Shown piece after piece: positions 24,301 to 32,895 of a stretch of 64,000 nucleotides of DNA. This DNA is from Liolophura sinensis (taxonomy: Eukaryota > Mollusca > Polyplacophora > Chitonida > Chitonidae). The notes beneath the pieces are model-generated. The model did no database searches. It saw only the letters and a program-made list of their open reading frames with translations, and was not told where the DNA came from. Position 1 is the stretch's first letter. Every line of letters begins with the position of its first letter. The translations under genes were made by a program, and so were the position numbers. The stretch spans positions 4,714,501-4,778,500 of the forward strand of contig NC_088295.1 of NCBI RefSeq assembly GCF_032854445.1, written 5' to 3'.

Positions 24301-27300
24301 AGAACAGCTAATCTCAACCTTTGTTTGAGTAAGAAATTTATCGGGCGTATTTATTAGCAAATATATGACAGGTATAATTGGTGCAATGTGTGAGTGACCT
24401 GGGTGTGCAACCATAGATAAAACAGATGGAGTGTTTTTATACAGGCCTAAGATGCCCACTGACCTGCTGAGTCCATCTATAATCGTGTGTTTTTAACACG
24501 GTGCAAAGAAAACAGCCCCTTTACTTGGTGACCTTTGTGTTCTGTTGCTTTAATTTCTGTACCATTGTCAACCATCTGCAAGATGTATCAGTATTGACAT
24601 CTGAGTAACATTGATAACCATCCACAAAATGCTTTAAACCTGATATTGGTGTACCACCGTCAATCATCCATAAGATAATTCAGTGGTGACATTTGTGTAC
24701 CACCGTCAATCATCCGCAAGATAATCCAGTGCTTTAATTTGTGTACCATCGTTAATCATCCACAAGATAATCCAGAGCTGAAATTTGTGTACCATCGTCA
24801 ATCATCCACAAGATAATGCAGTGTTGACATTTGTGTACCATCGTCAGTCATCCACAAGATAATCCAGTGTTGACTATTGTGTACTATTGTCGATCATCTA
24901 CAAGATAATTCAGAGCTGACATCTGTGAGATGACAAATGACAGAGTACTGTCATTTGTGTACTATTATCGATCATCTACAAAATGACACAGTGTTGACGT
25001 GTTTATCCGGAAAATGCTCTAAACGTAGTACCCATGTCCCACTATCAACTATGAACAAGATGCATGCAAAGGAAAGTCAGTGTTCTGTCGTCAACCATTT
25101 TGTCCTGCCATCGTCCCAATACAAAATGCCTCAAACTAGACCCGTGTTTACCTGAAAAGCCTTAATCCTGCCATTCCATCATCACCATCTCTGTCACAAC
25201 AGATTATAATGAGAGCTGGGGGAAAAACAAATACAATTTTCATAAAACGTACTGATTTCCCTAAAGTGTAATAAATTATAATGCAAGTGTCATCACAATG
25301 AAAAAAGGAAAAAAAGTCAAATAATTCAAATAATTATATTGTGATGACACCTAGATCGATGGTTATACAACCACCCATACCTGATAACATTATAGATTAG
25401 AAACTAGAGAAAACTTTCTGAATCTTATACAGTCTCTCTGCATTTACCTACAACAGAGATATTCACGTGTTATCACGAAGGCTTTGTTTTGGGTGTTCTG
25501 ATTGACATGACTAGTGTACGTACATGCACTCATTTCTATGTTATTTCCTCGCAGACGTTTGCGGTAGCCTCTGGTGCCCAGTATGTGTTGAGCAGGCAGG
25601 AGTTGAGCAGTTTTCTGACGGTGAATTTGGCCGGAGGCGTAGGACTCACGTTCGCCGTGTACTGGTCATGTGGGCCATCAGGTACGTGCAGAGCAGGACT
25701 CACATTCGCCATGTACTTGTCATGCTGACCCTGGCGCACGTACAGAGCATGACTCACATTGGCGGTGTAGTTGTCATTCGGACCCTCAGGTACGTTTAGA
25801 GCGTGACTCACATCCACCGTGTACTGGCCATTTAGATTTGGCGTGTACTGGTCATTTGGACCTTCAGGTATCCATTCGCTGAACTTGTTATTCGGACCCT
25901 TAGGTATGTACAGGGCATGACTCATATTCACCATGCTCTTGTCATTCGGATCCTGAGGTGAGTTCAGAGCATGACTCACATTCGCCATGGATTTGTCATT
26001 CGGATCCTGAGGTAAGTTCAGAGCCTGACTCACATTCGCTGTCACTTGGACCCTCAGACACATACAGAGCATGACTCACGTGCTGCCTCGTGTTCGCAGT
26101 GAGCCTGACACACATTTGTCGTGTACTGATCATTCGGATCCTCAGGTACCCAGTGAGCTTGATTTACATTCGCCCTGTATTGGTTATTTGGACCCTCAGG
26201 TACGAAGTGAGAATGACTCGCGTTCGCTGTGAATTTGTCATTCGAACCCTCGTGAGCTTGAACGGTAATCACGATCATTCGAACTCCCAGGTGTGTACAG
26301 AGCATGAATAAAATTCGCCGTTATCATTCGGACCTTAGGTACTTTCAGAGCAAAGTTCACATTCGTCGTATACTGGTCATTTGGACCCTGGGGTACGTAG
26401 TGAGCATGACTCGCATTCGCTGTGAATTTGTCCTTCTGACCTCAAGTACACGGTGAACATGTACACATTTCTCGACTAATTGCAGACAAAGTAGAACTTT
26501 CAACAAATATATGTGAAAGGCTACATACATGGACTTAGACAGTATTCATTCCTGAACAGCCGTATGGATATGTCACATGAGTGTGTACAAGAACTATCTC
26601 CGCAACTGTGTTGACCTTGAGGTTAAGAATTGATGTTGTAGTTGGTGCTGAGCATTGAACAGGCCGAAATAAGAACATGGCCTGTATGAATGTGATGAGC
26701 TTTAAATGAAGGCTTCAACAGATACGATTTTCACAGAGTAATGAAAAGGCGCACAGGTGAAATGGACAACAGATGCGATGTTTACAAAGTAATGGAAAGG
26801 AGCACAGGTGAAGTGTACAACAGCAATAGGGCTAATTTGCGCAGTTTACAAAAAATATTTTATCGTTACGCAACCTAACCCTGGGGTGATTAAACACATC
26901 AGAAGGTTTCTTTACAAATGTGTAACACGTTATTCTGACCCATTCTTTAAACATTTTGCGGGGGATGTTATCATGCTACAAGGCTATATGAATCAAAGAT
27001 TACACTTGCGAGCAAAACAAATATTTACTTACTTACATTACGGCAGTCATCCAATGGTCACTTTGTGCATCATCAGCGCCCAAGATGGCAGCCGTTGTTA
27101 ACTCTTTTCTGAATTTTACTACCTTCACAATGATATTTTATCCACATGTATGCTTAATGAAGTTAATATCTTATGATGTCTCCTTTGATGCTGTAGGCGC
27201 CGTGCTGAATCCGTCCGTCACGTTAGCTTTCTGCATAGAGGGGAGAATACCCTGGTGGAAATACCCGTTCTACGCCATAACTCAGGTCTGCGCAGCCTTT

Positions 27301-29934
27301 GTCGCCGCTGCCATACAGTTCGGGGTTTACCATGGTAAGTATACTCATACACCAGTGTAACGTACCAACCGTTCTACGTTCTGATGTCCGGGCTACACTC
27401 ACACTTTTCTGATCGAGTTCTTAGGGTTTTTTTCCAGGTTAACTGATCTATGGTAGGTTGAAGATAAATAAATCTGAAACTGTACAGGTGTTTAGTGTAA
27501 TTATGTAGTGTCTTTGCTGTTTGTGCTCACACTCTTGAACAGTCTCATTTTATGGAAATAAAGGATAACAAACGCCAAACAGAAGGACTGCGACCGACTT
27601 TTGTGATGAATGTTACCTGTTAAGGTGCGTTATAAATCCGAAAGGACGTGTTATCAGTTATCTGTTCATATAGACAATACACTATTCAGGGGATATGGCT
27701 AGACTTTTACGGGAACAGTTGTTTAATAAACGCTGCGAAATCTTTTTCTAGACATTATTTTCCTGACATATATAGATGTTGCCCACCTTATGTTACATAA
27801 TTATCCTCCTCGCCTCAAGTTCTGTCTTCGTGGCTTTCAGAATTTATTAGAATATGGTTTTAGACAGTCTTTATGATGCGTTGTGACTTCAACACTGCGT
27901 TAGGTATCAATATCTACAAACCTTACCTCCATGTTTTCCACTCCGGCTCTATGTGGGAAGGTCTGCCAGCAACCTGCGGATGGTCGTGGGTTTTCCCCGG
28001 GTTCTGCCCTGTTTCCCCCCACCATAATGCTGGCTGCCGTCGTACAAGTGAAATATTCTTGAGTACGGCATAAAACACCAATCAAATAAATAAATACCTC
28101 CGTGTTTTTACTACACTGTTTGAACTCGCAGATGCCATCAACCACTATGACGGCGGTGTTCGGCAGACGTACGGACCCCAGGCCACGGCCGGAATCTTCT
28201 CCACATTCCCCCAGGATTACGTCTCCACCACAAACTGCTTCTTTGACCAGGTAACGCCGTCAGACGCTGCCGTCTGCCATGGCGGTTTATGAGAACAGAC
28301 GGTTTTTAAATCATTTTTAAAGATTGTAAATACTGTTGCCCTGATAGTTACTTGTAAGTGACACTGTCTTATTACGGTATCTACATTAATGTGGCCCAAT
28401 GCGTTTGTTACGGTACCGGTAGTTACGTAGTTACTCAGCCTTACTATATACACCGCCTTATTACGGTAGTCACGTAAATGTGGCCCTACTGTACACACCG
28501 TCTTATTACGGTAGTCACGTAAGTGTGGCCCTACTGTAGACACCGTCTTATTACGGTACCGGTAGTTACGTAAATATGGGCCTACTGTAAACACCGTCTT
28601 ATTACGGTACCGGTAGTTACGTAAATGTGGCCCAACTGTAGACACCGTCTTATTACTGTACCGTTAGTTACGTAAATGTGGCACTGCTGTGAATACTGCC
28701 TTATTACAGTAGTTACGTATACATGGGCCTACTGTAGACACTGTTTTATTACGATAGTTAAGTAAATATGGCCTTATTGTAGACACCGTTTTATTACGGT
28801 AGTTACATAAATGTTGCCCTACTGTAGGCGCCGTTTTATTGAGCTAGTTACGTAAATGTGGTCTTACTGTCTCCCCCTCGCTACGTCCGGTTTCTTCTCA
28901 CCATAGTGCTGGCCGTCGCCGTATAAGTGAAACACTCTAGGGTACGGCATAAAACATCAATCAAGTAAATAAATAAATAAAATACATACTTTACACAATA
29001 TGTTGTAGTGAAGTGCACATGGTGCTACTACATGTATAAGTGTGCGAAACGAGACCAATAATCTTCCACAAAATGTACGAAAAAGTTCTCACTGAGAACC
29101 ACTTACTAGACGTCCCCTTTTCCACAGGTATTTGGAACATTCATTTTGGCTGGGTGTATCCTGGCGATGACAGACAAGCGACATATGTTTCCTTCAAAAG
29201 GTCTGTTACCCATTGCTTTGGGCCTGATCGTCTTTGCGATTGGCACATCTTTCGCACTCAACTGTGGTTACGCCATCAACCCAGCCCGGGATTTCGGACC
29301 TCGCCTCTTCACGGTCGTGGCGGGATGGGGGATAGAACCAATCAGGTAAGTAAGGTAGTCGAAGTCGATGGTCATTAGAGTCCGGTCATATGCTATGAGG
29401 CAACCTATACTCAATGTATTAGATTGGGGATAGTCAGTGCGTAGGCATGGGTAACATATGAATTTCTCAGCAACGAGTATTATAGCTATTGTTAACAGGA
29501 AATAATGCCAAAATAAACTGATGTTATGCGACTCTTGCACATCTATACCAAAATTTTTTTTTGTTAAAAACAATGTAACAAGTGCAAGTGTTTCTGATGA
29601 TGAATATAATGAATTTTCCCCACTTAATTGCAGTTACCGGAATTATAACTGGTTCTGGGTGCCGATCGTGGGTCCCCTAGTTGGCGCCACTGTCGCCTGT
29701 TTTGTGTACAACATCTTCATCCAAGCCCACTGGCCACCGGAAGATGAGGATGAGAATGATCCTGTGGACGACGTGGAACAGGGCAAGTCCATGAATAGGC
29801 TCAGCACGATCTCCACCGTTGATAACGGAGCGGCTCTGGAGGGCTTGGACAATAAGGGTTTCTCTGAAGGTAAGGAAATCATCTTGAAAGACGATCTGCA
29901 CCAGTTTGCCCAGCGGTCGGCCCGTGAAGCTTAA
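16284..29934 (+). CDS. Aquaglyceroporin (MIP family channel), complete six-exon gene
   Basis: Membrane channel expected to pass water, glycerol and other small neutral solutes. Joining six exons gives 340 aa with phases 0, 1, 1, 0, 2 and GT-AG at every junction. Visible: conserved REILSEFIGTFFL at residues 27-39 in TM1; first half-helix motif NPS (87-89) in place of NPA; TM3 about 104-126; a long extracellular loop C (about 128-165) ending NCFFDQ, as in glycerol-permeable members; second motif NPARDFGPR (219-227). Asp223 after the NPA Arg marks the aquaglyceroporin (GlpF/AQP3/7/9/10) branch rather than water-only aquaporins. TM6 is about 248-270, followed by a roughly 70-residue acidic cytosolic tail (EDEDEND). 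The ATG is the first after an in-frame TGA at 16269. Length is slightly above the usual 290-320 aa because of the tail. Which AQP3/7/9/10-like paralogue this is cannot be decided here. Confidence 0.93.
18301..18371. repeat. (TG)n microsatellite
   Basis: Interrupted TG tract with occasional C substitutions inside intron 1. The Val-Cys-rich frames across it are artefacts. Confidence 0.95.
20158..20286 (+). mobile_element. 5'-truncated family-1 SINE in aquaglyceroporin intron 1
   Basis: Begins at cctgcggatggtcgtgggtt and ends at caccaatcaaataaaatgaa. It is close to the consensus seen at 51062. Flanks ttgttccaaaac and ttttttccaaac may be the target-site duplication. Confidence 0.88.
20287..21359 (+). 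other. Unannotated part of intron 1
   Basis: No element or exon recognised. Confidence 0.5.
21360..23600. repeat. 44-bp minisatellite interrupted by a SINE and an inverted unit
   Basis: Unit is ctctaaggctcttgttctcg, ggccgtgaaggttgtgttta, cagc, in roughly 45-48 diverged copies. The array begins before the SINE at 21395-21526, which split one unit. At 22878-22901 a piece of the unit sits in reverse orientation. Subtypes differ at ctcggg/ctccgg and at a Tttttgtcaacc variant. Confidence 0.92.
21395..21526 (+). mobile_element. Family-1 SINE inserted inside a minisatellite unit
   Basis: Runs from ggaaggtctgacagcaacct to the (AAAT)n tail. Flanks tcttttttcttgggg (21380-21394) and tctttttctcgggg (21527-21540) look like a diverged target-site duplication and match the array unit itself, so the insertion is younger than the array. 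Confidence 0.85.
23601..24519 (+). other. Unannotated part of intron 1
   Basis: Contains a small perfect hairpin gtccgcg-aa-cgcggac at 24246-24261. No exon recognised. Confidence 0.5.
24520..25150. repeat. 46-bp minisatellite in intron 1
   Basis: About twelve diverged copies of a unit with tttgtgtaccatcgtcaatc, atccacaagataatccagt and gttgac. The gtaccaccgt landmark is spaced 46 bp (24651, 24697). It decays towards 25150. Confidence 0.82.
25287..25350. repeat. Inverted repeat with 13-bp perfect arms
   Basis: gtgtcatcacaat (25287-25299) pairs with attgtgatgacac (25338-25350) across an A-rich 38-nt loop in intron 1. It may be a tiny MITE relic; pairing does not extend outward. Confidence 0.6.
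25555..25681 (+). CDS. Aquaglyceroporin exon 2 (TM1 end to TM2)
   Basis: The acceptor is ctcgcag|ACG and the donor is CAG|gtacgt at 25682, phase 1. It encodes TFAVASGAQYVLSR, then TM2 (FLTVNLAGGVGLTFAVYW). The last 39 nt, with the first 15 intronic nt, form unit 1 of the 54-bp minisatellite that fills the start of intron 2. Read-through into the intron reaches TGA at 25726-25728 after 15 codons. Confidence 0.9.
25643..26460 (+). repeat. 54-bp minisatellite founded on the exon 2 / intron 2 junction
   Basis: GACTCAC recurs at 25643, 25697, 25751 and 25805 (period exactly 54), then at 25973 and 26027, with more diverged units to about 26460. There are about 14-15 units in all. Unit 1 is 39 nt of coding exon plus gtacgtgcagagcag of the intron. 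Copies of the splice donor recur as gtacgt (25790), gtatgt (25904), gtgagt (25958), gtaagt (26012) and gtacgt (26393). The coding part matches conserved aquaporin TM2, so the exon is the likely ancestor and the intronic units its duplicates. Confidence 0.85.
26461..27196 (+). other. Rest of aquaglyceroporin intron 2
   Basis: No repeat or exon recognised apart from two short related stretches near 26750-26820 containing aatggaaaggagcacaggtg. Confidence 0.5.
27197..27334 (+). CDS. Aquaglyceroporin exon 3 (first pore half-helix and TM3)
   Basis: The acceptor is gctgtag|GC and the donor is CATG|gtaagt, phase 1 in and out. It encodes GAVLNPSVTLAF, where the first pore motif reads NPS, then WWKYPFYAITQ and TM3. 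Confidence 0.93.
27938..28094 (+). mobile_element. 5'-truncated family-1 SINE next to the exon 4 acceptor
   Basis: Runs from ccactccggctctatgtggg to a TAAA tail, flanked by 14-bp direct repeats tacctccatgtttt (27924-27937) and tacctccgtgtttt (28095-28108), one mismatch. Only 37 bp separate its tail from exon 4. Confidence 0.88.
28132..28250 (+). CDS. Aquaglyceroporin exon 4 (extracellular loop C)
   Basis: The acceptor is ctcgcag|AT and the donor is CAG|gtaacg, phase 0. It encodes AINHYDGG, then the family-typical TAGIFSTFP and NCFFDQ. A 5'-truncated SINE ends only about 40 bp upstream of this acceptor. Confidence 0.93.
28355..28867 (+). repeat. 45-50-bp minisatellite in aquaglyceroporin intron 4
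   Basis: About eleven copies of cgtaaatgtggccctactgt, agacaccgtcttattacggt, agtta. Units with an extra accggt are 50 bp. It is cut short by the SINE remnant starting near 28868. Confidence 0.85.
28868..28983 (+). mobile_element. Degraded family-1 SINE 3' end in intron 4
   Basis: Matches the family segments ccggtttcttctcaccatag, tgctggccgtcgccgtataa, gtacggcataaaacatcaat and a TAAA tail. Confidence 0.78.
29128..29345 (+). CDS. Aquaglyceroporin exon 5 (TM4, TM5, NPA box)
   Basis: The acceptor is tccacag|GTA and the donor is ATCAG|gtaagt, phase 2. It encodes TM4 (VFGTFILAGCILAMTD), TM5 (LPIALGLIVFAIG) and the diagnostic second motif GYAINPARDFGPR followed by AGWG. This is the strongest single piece of family evidence in the gene. 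Confidence 0.96.
29634..29934 (+). CDS. Aquaglyceroporin exon 6 (TM6 and acidic C-terminal tail)
   Basis: The acceptor is attgcag|TTAC. It encodes YRNYNWFWVPIVGPLVGA (TM6), then a tail with the acidic run EDEDENDPVDD and Ser/Thr-rich segments; the stop is TAA at 29932. An AATAAA overlaps the stop codon (29933-29938). Confidence 0.94.
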
Positions 29935-29938
29935 TAAA
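29933..29938 (+). promoter_or_regulatory. Candidate poly(A) signal overlapping the aquaglyceroporin stop codon
   Basis: AATAAA begins one base after the T of the TAA stop codon. If used, the 3' UTR would be only about 15-25 nt. A second AATAAA at 30439-30444 would give a 3' UTR of about 0.5 kb and may be the real signal. Confidence 0.35.
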
Positions 29939-30581
29939 TGTTATTCTGTAATGAAGCTAATTTCCACCTGTGTGATCTTTTTTTCAATACTGTAAACGTA
30001 GAAGGTACAGCTGTGAATGTTTCTGTATAACTGTGAATGTTTTACTTGTAAACTCTGAACAATAATTGAGCCTTCTGTAACCTATTTGCGCCCTCTAGCT
30101 ACAATCTCTCTATGCCAGAATCTGTTAGCCAATACTAGCATGGTGCATTTCTTTTCTCTTTTTGTACAAAGCCTAGTAATTCATGTACATTAACATGCAC
30201 AGTTAAGTAGATTAAGTGTACAGAGTTAAGTAGATTAACTTTCCACATGTACATATGACTTATCAGTCAGTGTTTGTTACTAAAGAACAGGTTTATACCT
30301 GAAACCAGTAACTGTTACCAATAGTTAGGTAAACATACTATTGTATGGATAAATATGGTTGTTTCTCAAAAAGAGAAAGGCAGGTGAGGGAGTTGACCTG
30401 TAAGGACTTCAGAATCTGGTGACTCCCATGTTAGGTATAATAAATGCCTGTTGTTACTGAGAACGCCTTGGGGGGTTTTCCTATCTACGTTAGACATGGA
30501 ATGAAGATAAATGACGGTGACCATCCCGGTCGCAATTTTACTTAAGACCCTAAACCCAGTCTTACTACTACTTATCATTCA
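29935..30581. other. Downstream flank / possible 3' UTR of the aquaglyceroporin gene
   Basis: Non-repetitive, with two candidate poly(A) signals listed separately. No other gene seen. Confidence 0.5.
30439..30444 (+). promoter_or_regulatory. Alternative poly(A) signal downstream of the aquaglyceroporin gene
   Basis: AATAAA about 500 bp after the stop codon, before the 46-bp minisatellite at 30582. It is a motif match only. Confidence 0.3.
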
Positions 30582-31205
30582 TCCTGTTTTATCTTTGCTT
30601 CCCATCTGCCATGCTCCTGACTTTCCCTCCTCCTTGCTCTTTGCTTCCCATCTGCCATGCTCCTGACTTTCCCTCCTCCTTGCTCTTTGCTTCCCATCTG
30701 CCATGCTCCTGACTTTCCCTCCTTCTTGCTCTTTGCTTCCCATCTGCCATGCTCCTGACTTTCCCTCCTTCTTGCTCTTTGCTTCCCATCTGCCATGCTC
30801 CTGACTTTCCCTCCTTCTTGCTCTTTGCTTCCCATCTGCCATGCTCCTGACTTTCCCTCCTTCTTGCTCTTTGCTTCCCATCTGCCATGCTCCTGACTTT
30901 CCCTCCTTCTTGCTCTTTGCTTCCCATCTGCCATGCTCCTGACTTTCCCTCCTCCTTGCTCTTTGCTTCCCATCTGCCATGCTCCTGACTTTCCCTCCTT
31001 CTTGCTCTTTGCTTCCCATCTGCCATGCTCCTGACTTTCCCTCCTTCTTGCTCTTTGCTTCCCATCTGCCATGCTCCTGACTTTCCCTCCTTCTTGCTCT
31101 TTGCTTCCCATCTGCCATGCTCCTGACTTTCCCTCCTTCTTGCTCTTTGCTTCCCATCTGCCATGCTCCTGACTTTCCCTCCTTCTTGCTCTTTGCTTCC
31201 CATCC
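30582..31205. repeat. 46-bp pyrimidine-rich minisatellite, open in all three minus frames
   Basis: About 13.5 nearly identical copies of cccatctgccatgctcctga, ctttccctccttcttgctct, ttgctt (landmarks at 30601 and 30647). Because 46 is not a multiple of 3 and the unit has no stop on the minus strand, three overlapping frames of 204-217 codons are open there. I regard them as artefacts. Confidence 0.93.
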
Positions 31206-31364
31206 CTCAAGCTTTTTGCTTCTCATCCCCACGCATCTCGCACCTGAATTACCTCACGTTTTACACCTCATCTGCTGCGCGTCTTGCACCTCATCCTCCA
31301 CACATCTTACACCTCATCTGTAGCGCGTCTTGCACCCCCTCGCCTTCTACTTTCCACAATGCCC

Positions 31365-31640
31365 TACCGGCCACGCTCTTCACCTGCATCCACATGCGCT
31401 CTCACCAATCCTCCATGTTCCTCGCCCCCATCCACCACGCCCTTGGCTCCACCGGCCACGCTCTTCTCCTGCATCCACATGCGCTCTCTCCAATCCTCCA
31501 TGTTCCTCGCCCCCATCCACCACGCTCTTGGCTCCACCGGCCACGCTCTTCTCCTGCATCCACATGCGCTCTTTCCAATCCTCCACGTTCATCGCCCCCA
31601 TCCACCACGCTCCTGCCCCCGCCAACCACTGTCCTCGCCC
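31365..31640. repeat. 85-bp tandem repeat, three copies
   Basis: cacatgcgct recurs at 31391, 31476 and 31561. The unit is C-rich and stop-poor, producing overlapping open frames of 80-197 codons on both strands with no recognisable domain. Confidence 0.9.
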
Positions 31641-32279
31641 GCATGTGCCGTGCTATTGCCGCCTCTCCCGCTGGTGTCAGATCTATCCTCAGTCCCCCGT
31701 CTTTCGTTTCAGGATGGCAGGATCCCGTCACACTGAGAAGCCTGAAGCGGCTTTAGACTCACGGGAAGGACCTATACATGATGATCATTCACGGAGGCGG
31801 GAAACAAGACCGATCGAGCCCTTCATGTCAGAAACACTGTCATTGCTAGTGATATTCATGTGTAAAACTGCATATTCTGGCTAGTACTCGACCATGCCGA
31901 ACCTCAATACTCTATCGTGCCTGTAAAGCCAGGTATTTCTCTGGGAAACTAAACCCCTTCCAACCAGTTATTTTACTTTACAGAGCGTTTCCGAGGTCAC
32001 CGCCGGGATCCCGTGAAGACGTCCAGGTTATGACATCCAGGCTCAACCAATCAAAACTAGCCGATCTCGACACGTGCCGAAAACTGGAAGGCGCAGGCAG
32101 CCTCATGACTGACATCATGACAGTTAAAACCTTTAGTTCCGGCCCTACCCTTAGCTATAATTAAGTGCAGGAAGGATTGTATCGAGAGGGTTTGAAATCC
32201 ACATACAGACAATTTCCGAGAGATTGACCCTTTGCAGCCAGAATTTTCAGCACGTTTCTGTGCATGAAACTTATATCCT
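31641..32279. other. Unannotated intergenic stretch
   Basis: No supported element. Confidence 0.5.
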
Positions 32280-32895
32280 TTGCAGTGGTTACAATACTTG
32301 TACGTGTATGTGTTCCAGTATCAGGTCACACACCCTAGGAGGGCGGTCAGCTCACCTCAGTGCAATGGGGTGCTCATGCCATTTACAGCGGTTATAATGC
32401 ATGTACATGTATATGTTAGAGTACCAGTTCACACACCCTAGGAGGGCGGTCAGCTCACCTCAGTGCAATGGGGTACTCATGCCATTTACAGCGGTTATAA
32501 TGCATGTACATGTATATGTTAGAGTACCGGTTCACACACCCTAGGAGGGCGGTCAGCTCACCTCAGTGCAATGGGGTACTCATGCCATTTACAGCGGTTA
32601 TAATGCATGTACATGTATATGCTAGAGTACCAGTTCACACACCCTAGGAGGGCGGTCAGCTCACCTCAGTGCAATGGGGTACTCATGCCATTTACAGCGG
32701 TTATAATGCATGTACATGTATGTTAGAGTACCGGTTCACACACCTTAGGAGGGCGGTCAGCTCACCTCAGTGCAATGGGGGTACTCATGCCATTTACAGC
32801 GGTTATAATGCATGTACATGTATATGTTAGAGTACCGGTTCACACACCTTAGGAGGGCGGTGAGCTCACCTCATTGAAATGGGGTACTCATGTAA
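32280..32895. repeat. 103-bp tandem repeat, about six copies
   Basis: The unit contains acacaccctaggagggcggt, cagctcacctcagtgcaatg and gttataatgcatgtacatgt. ccctagg is spaced 103 bp (32333, 32436). Copies are very similar, suggesting recent expansion. Confidence 0.92.

Larger units (their letters stand above)
16404..25554 (+). other. Aquaglyceroporin intron 1 (9.15 kb)
   Basis: Contains a (TG)n tract, two SINE copies and two minisatellites (44 bp and 46 bp units). About 16404-18300 and 18380-20150 show no recognisable element or exon. An alternative first exon cannot be excluded from sequence alone. Confidence 0.8.

Noticed and set aside
25536-26072. 178-codon minus-strand frame overlapping aquaporin exon 2
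   Set aside because: Antisense shadow of the exon-derived 54-bp array.
30575-31232. Three overlapping minus-strand frames of 204-217 codons
   Set aside because: All come from one 46-bp unit lacking stops; identical peptide content in three phases indicates repeat artefact.
31163-31884. Overlapping Pro/Ser/His-rich frames of 150-197 codons
   Set aside because: They cover the 46-bp and 85-bp tandem arrays and change frame freely; no domain seen.
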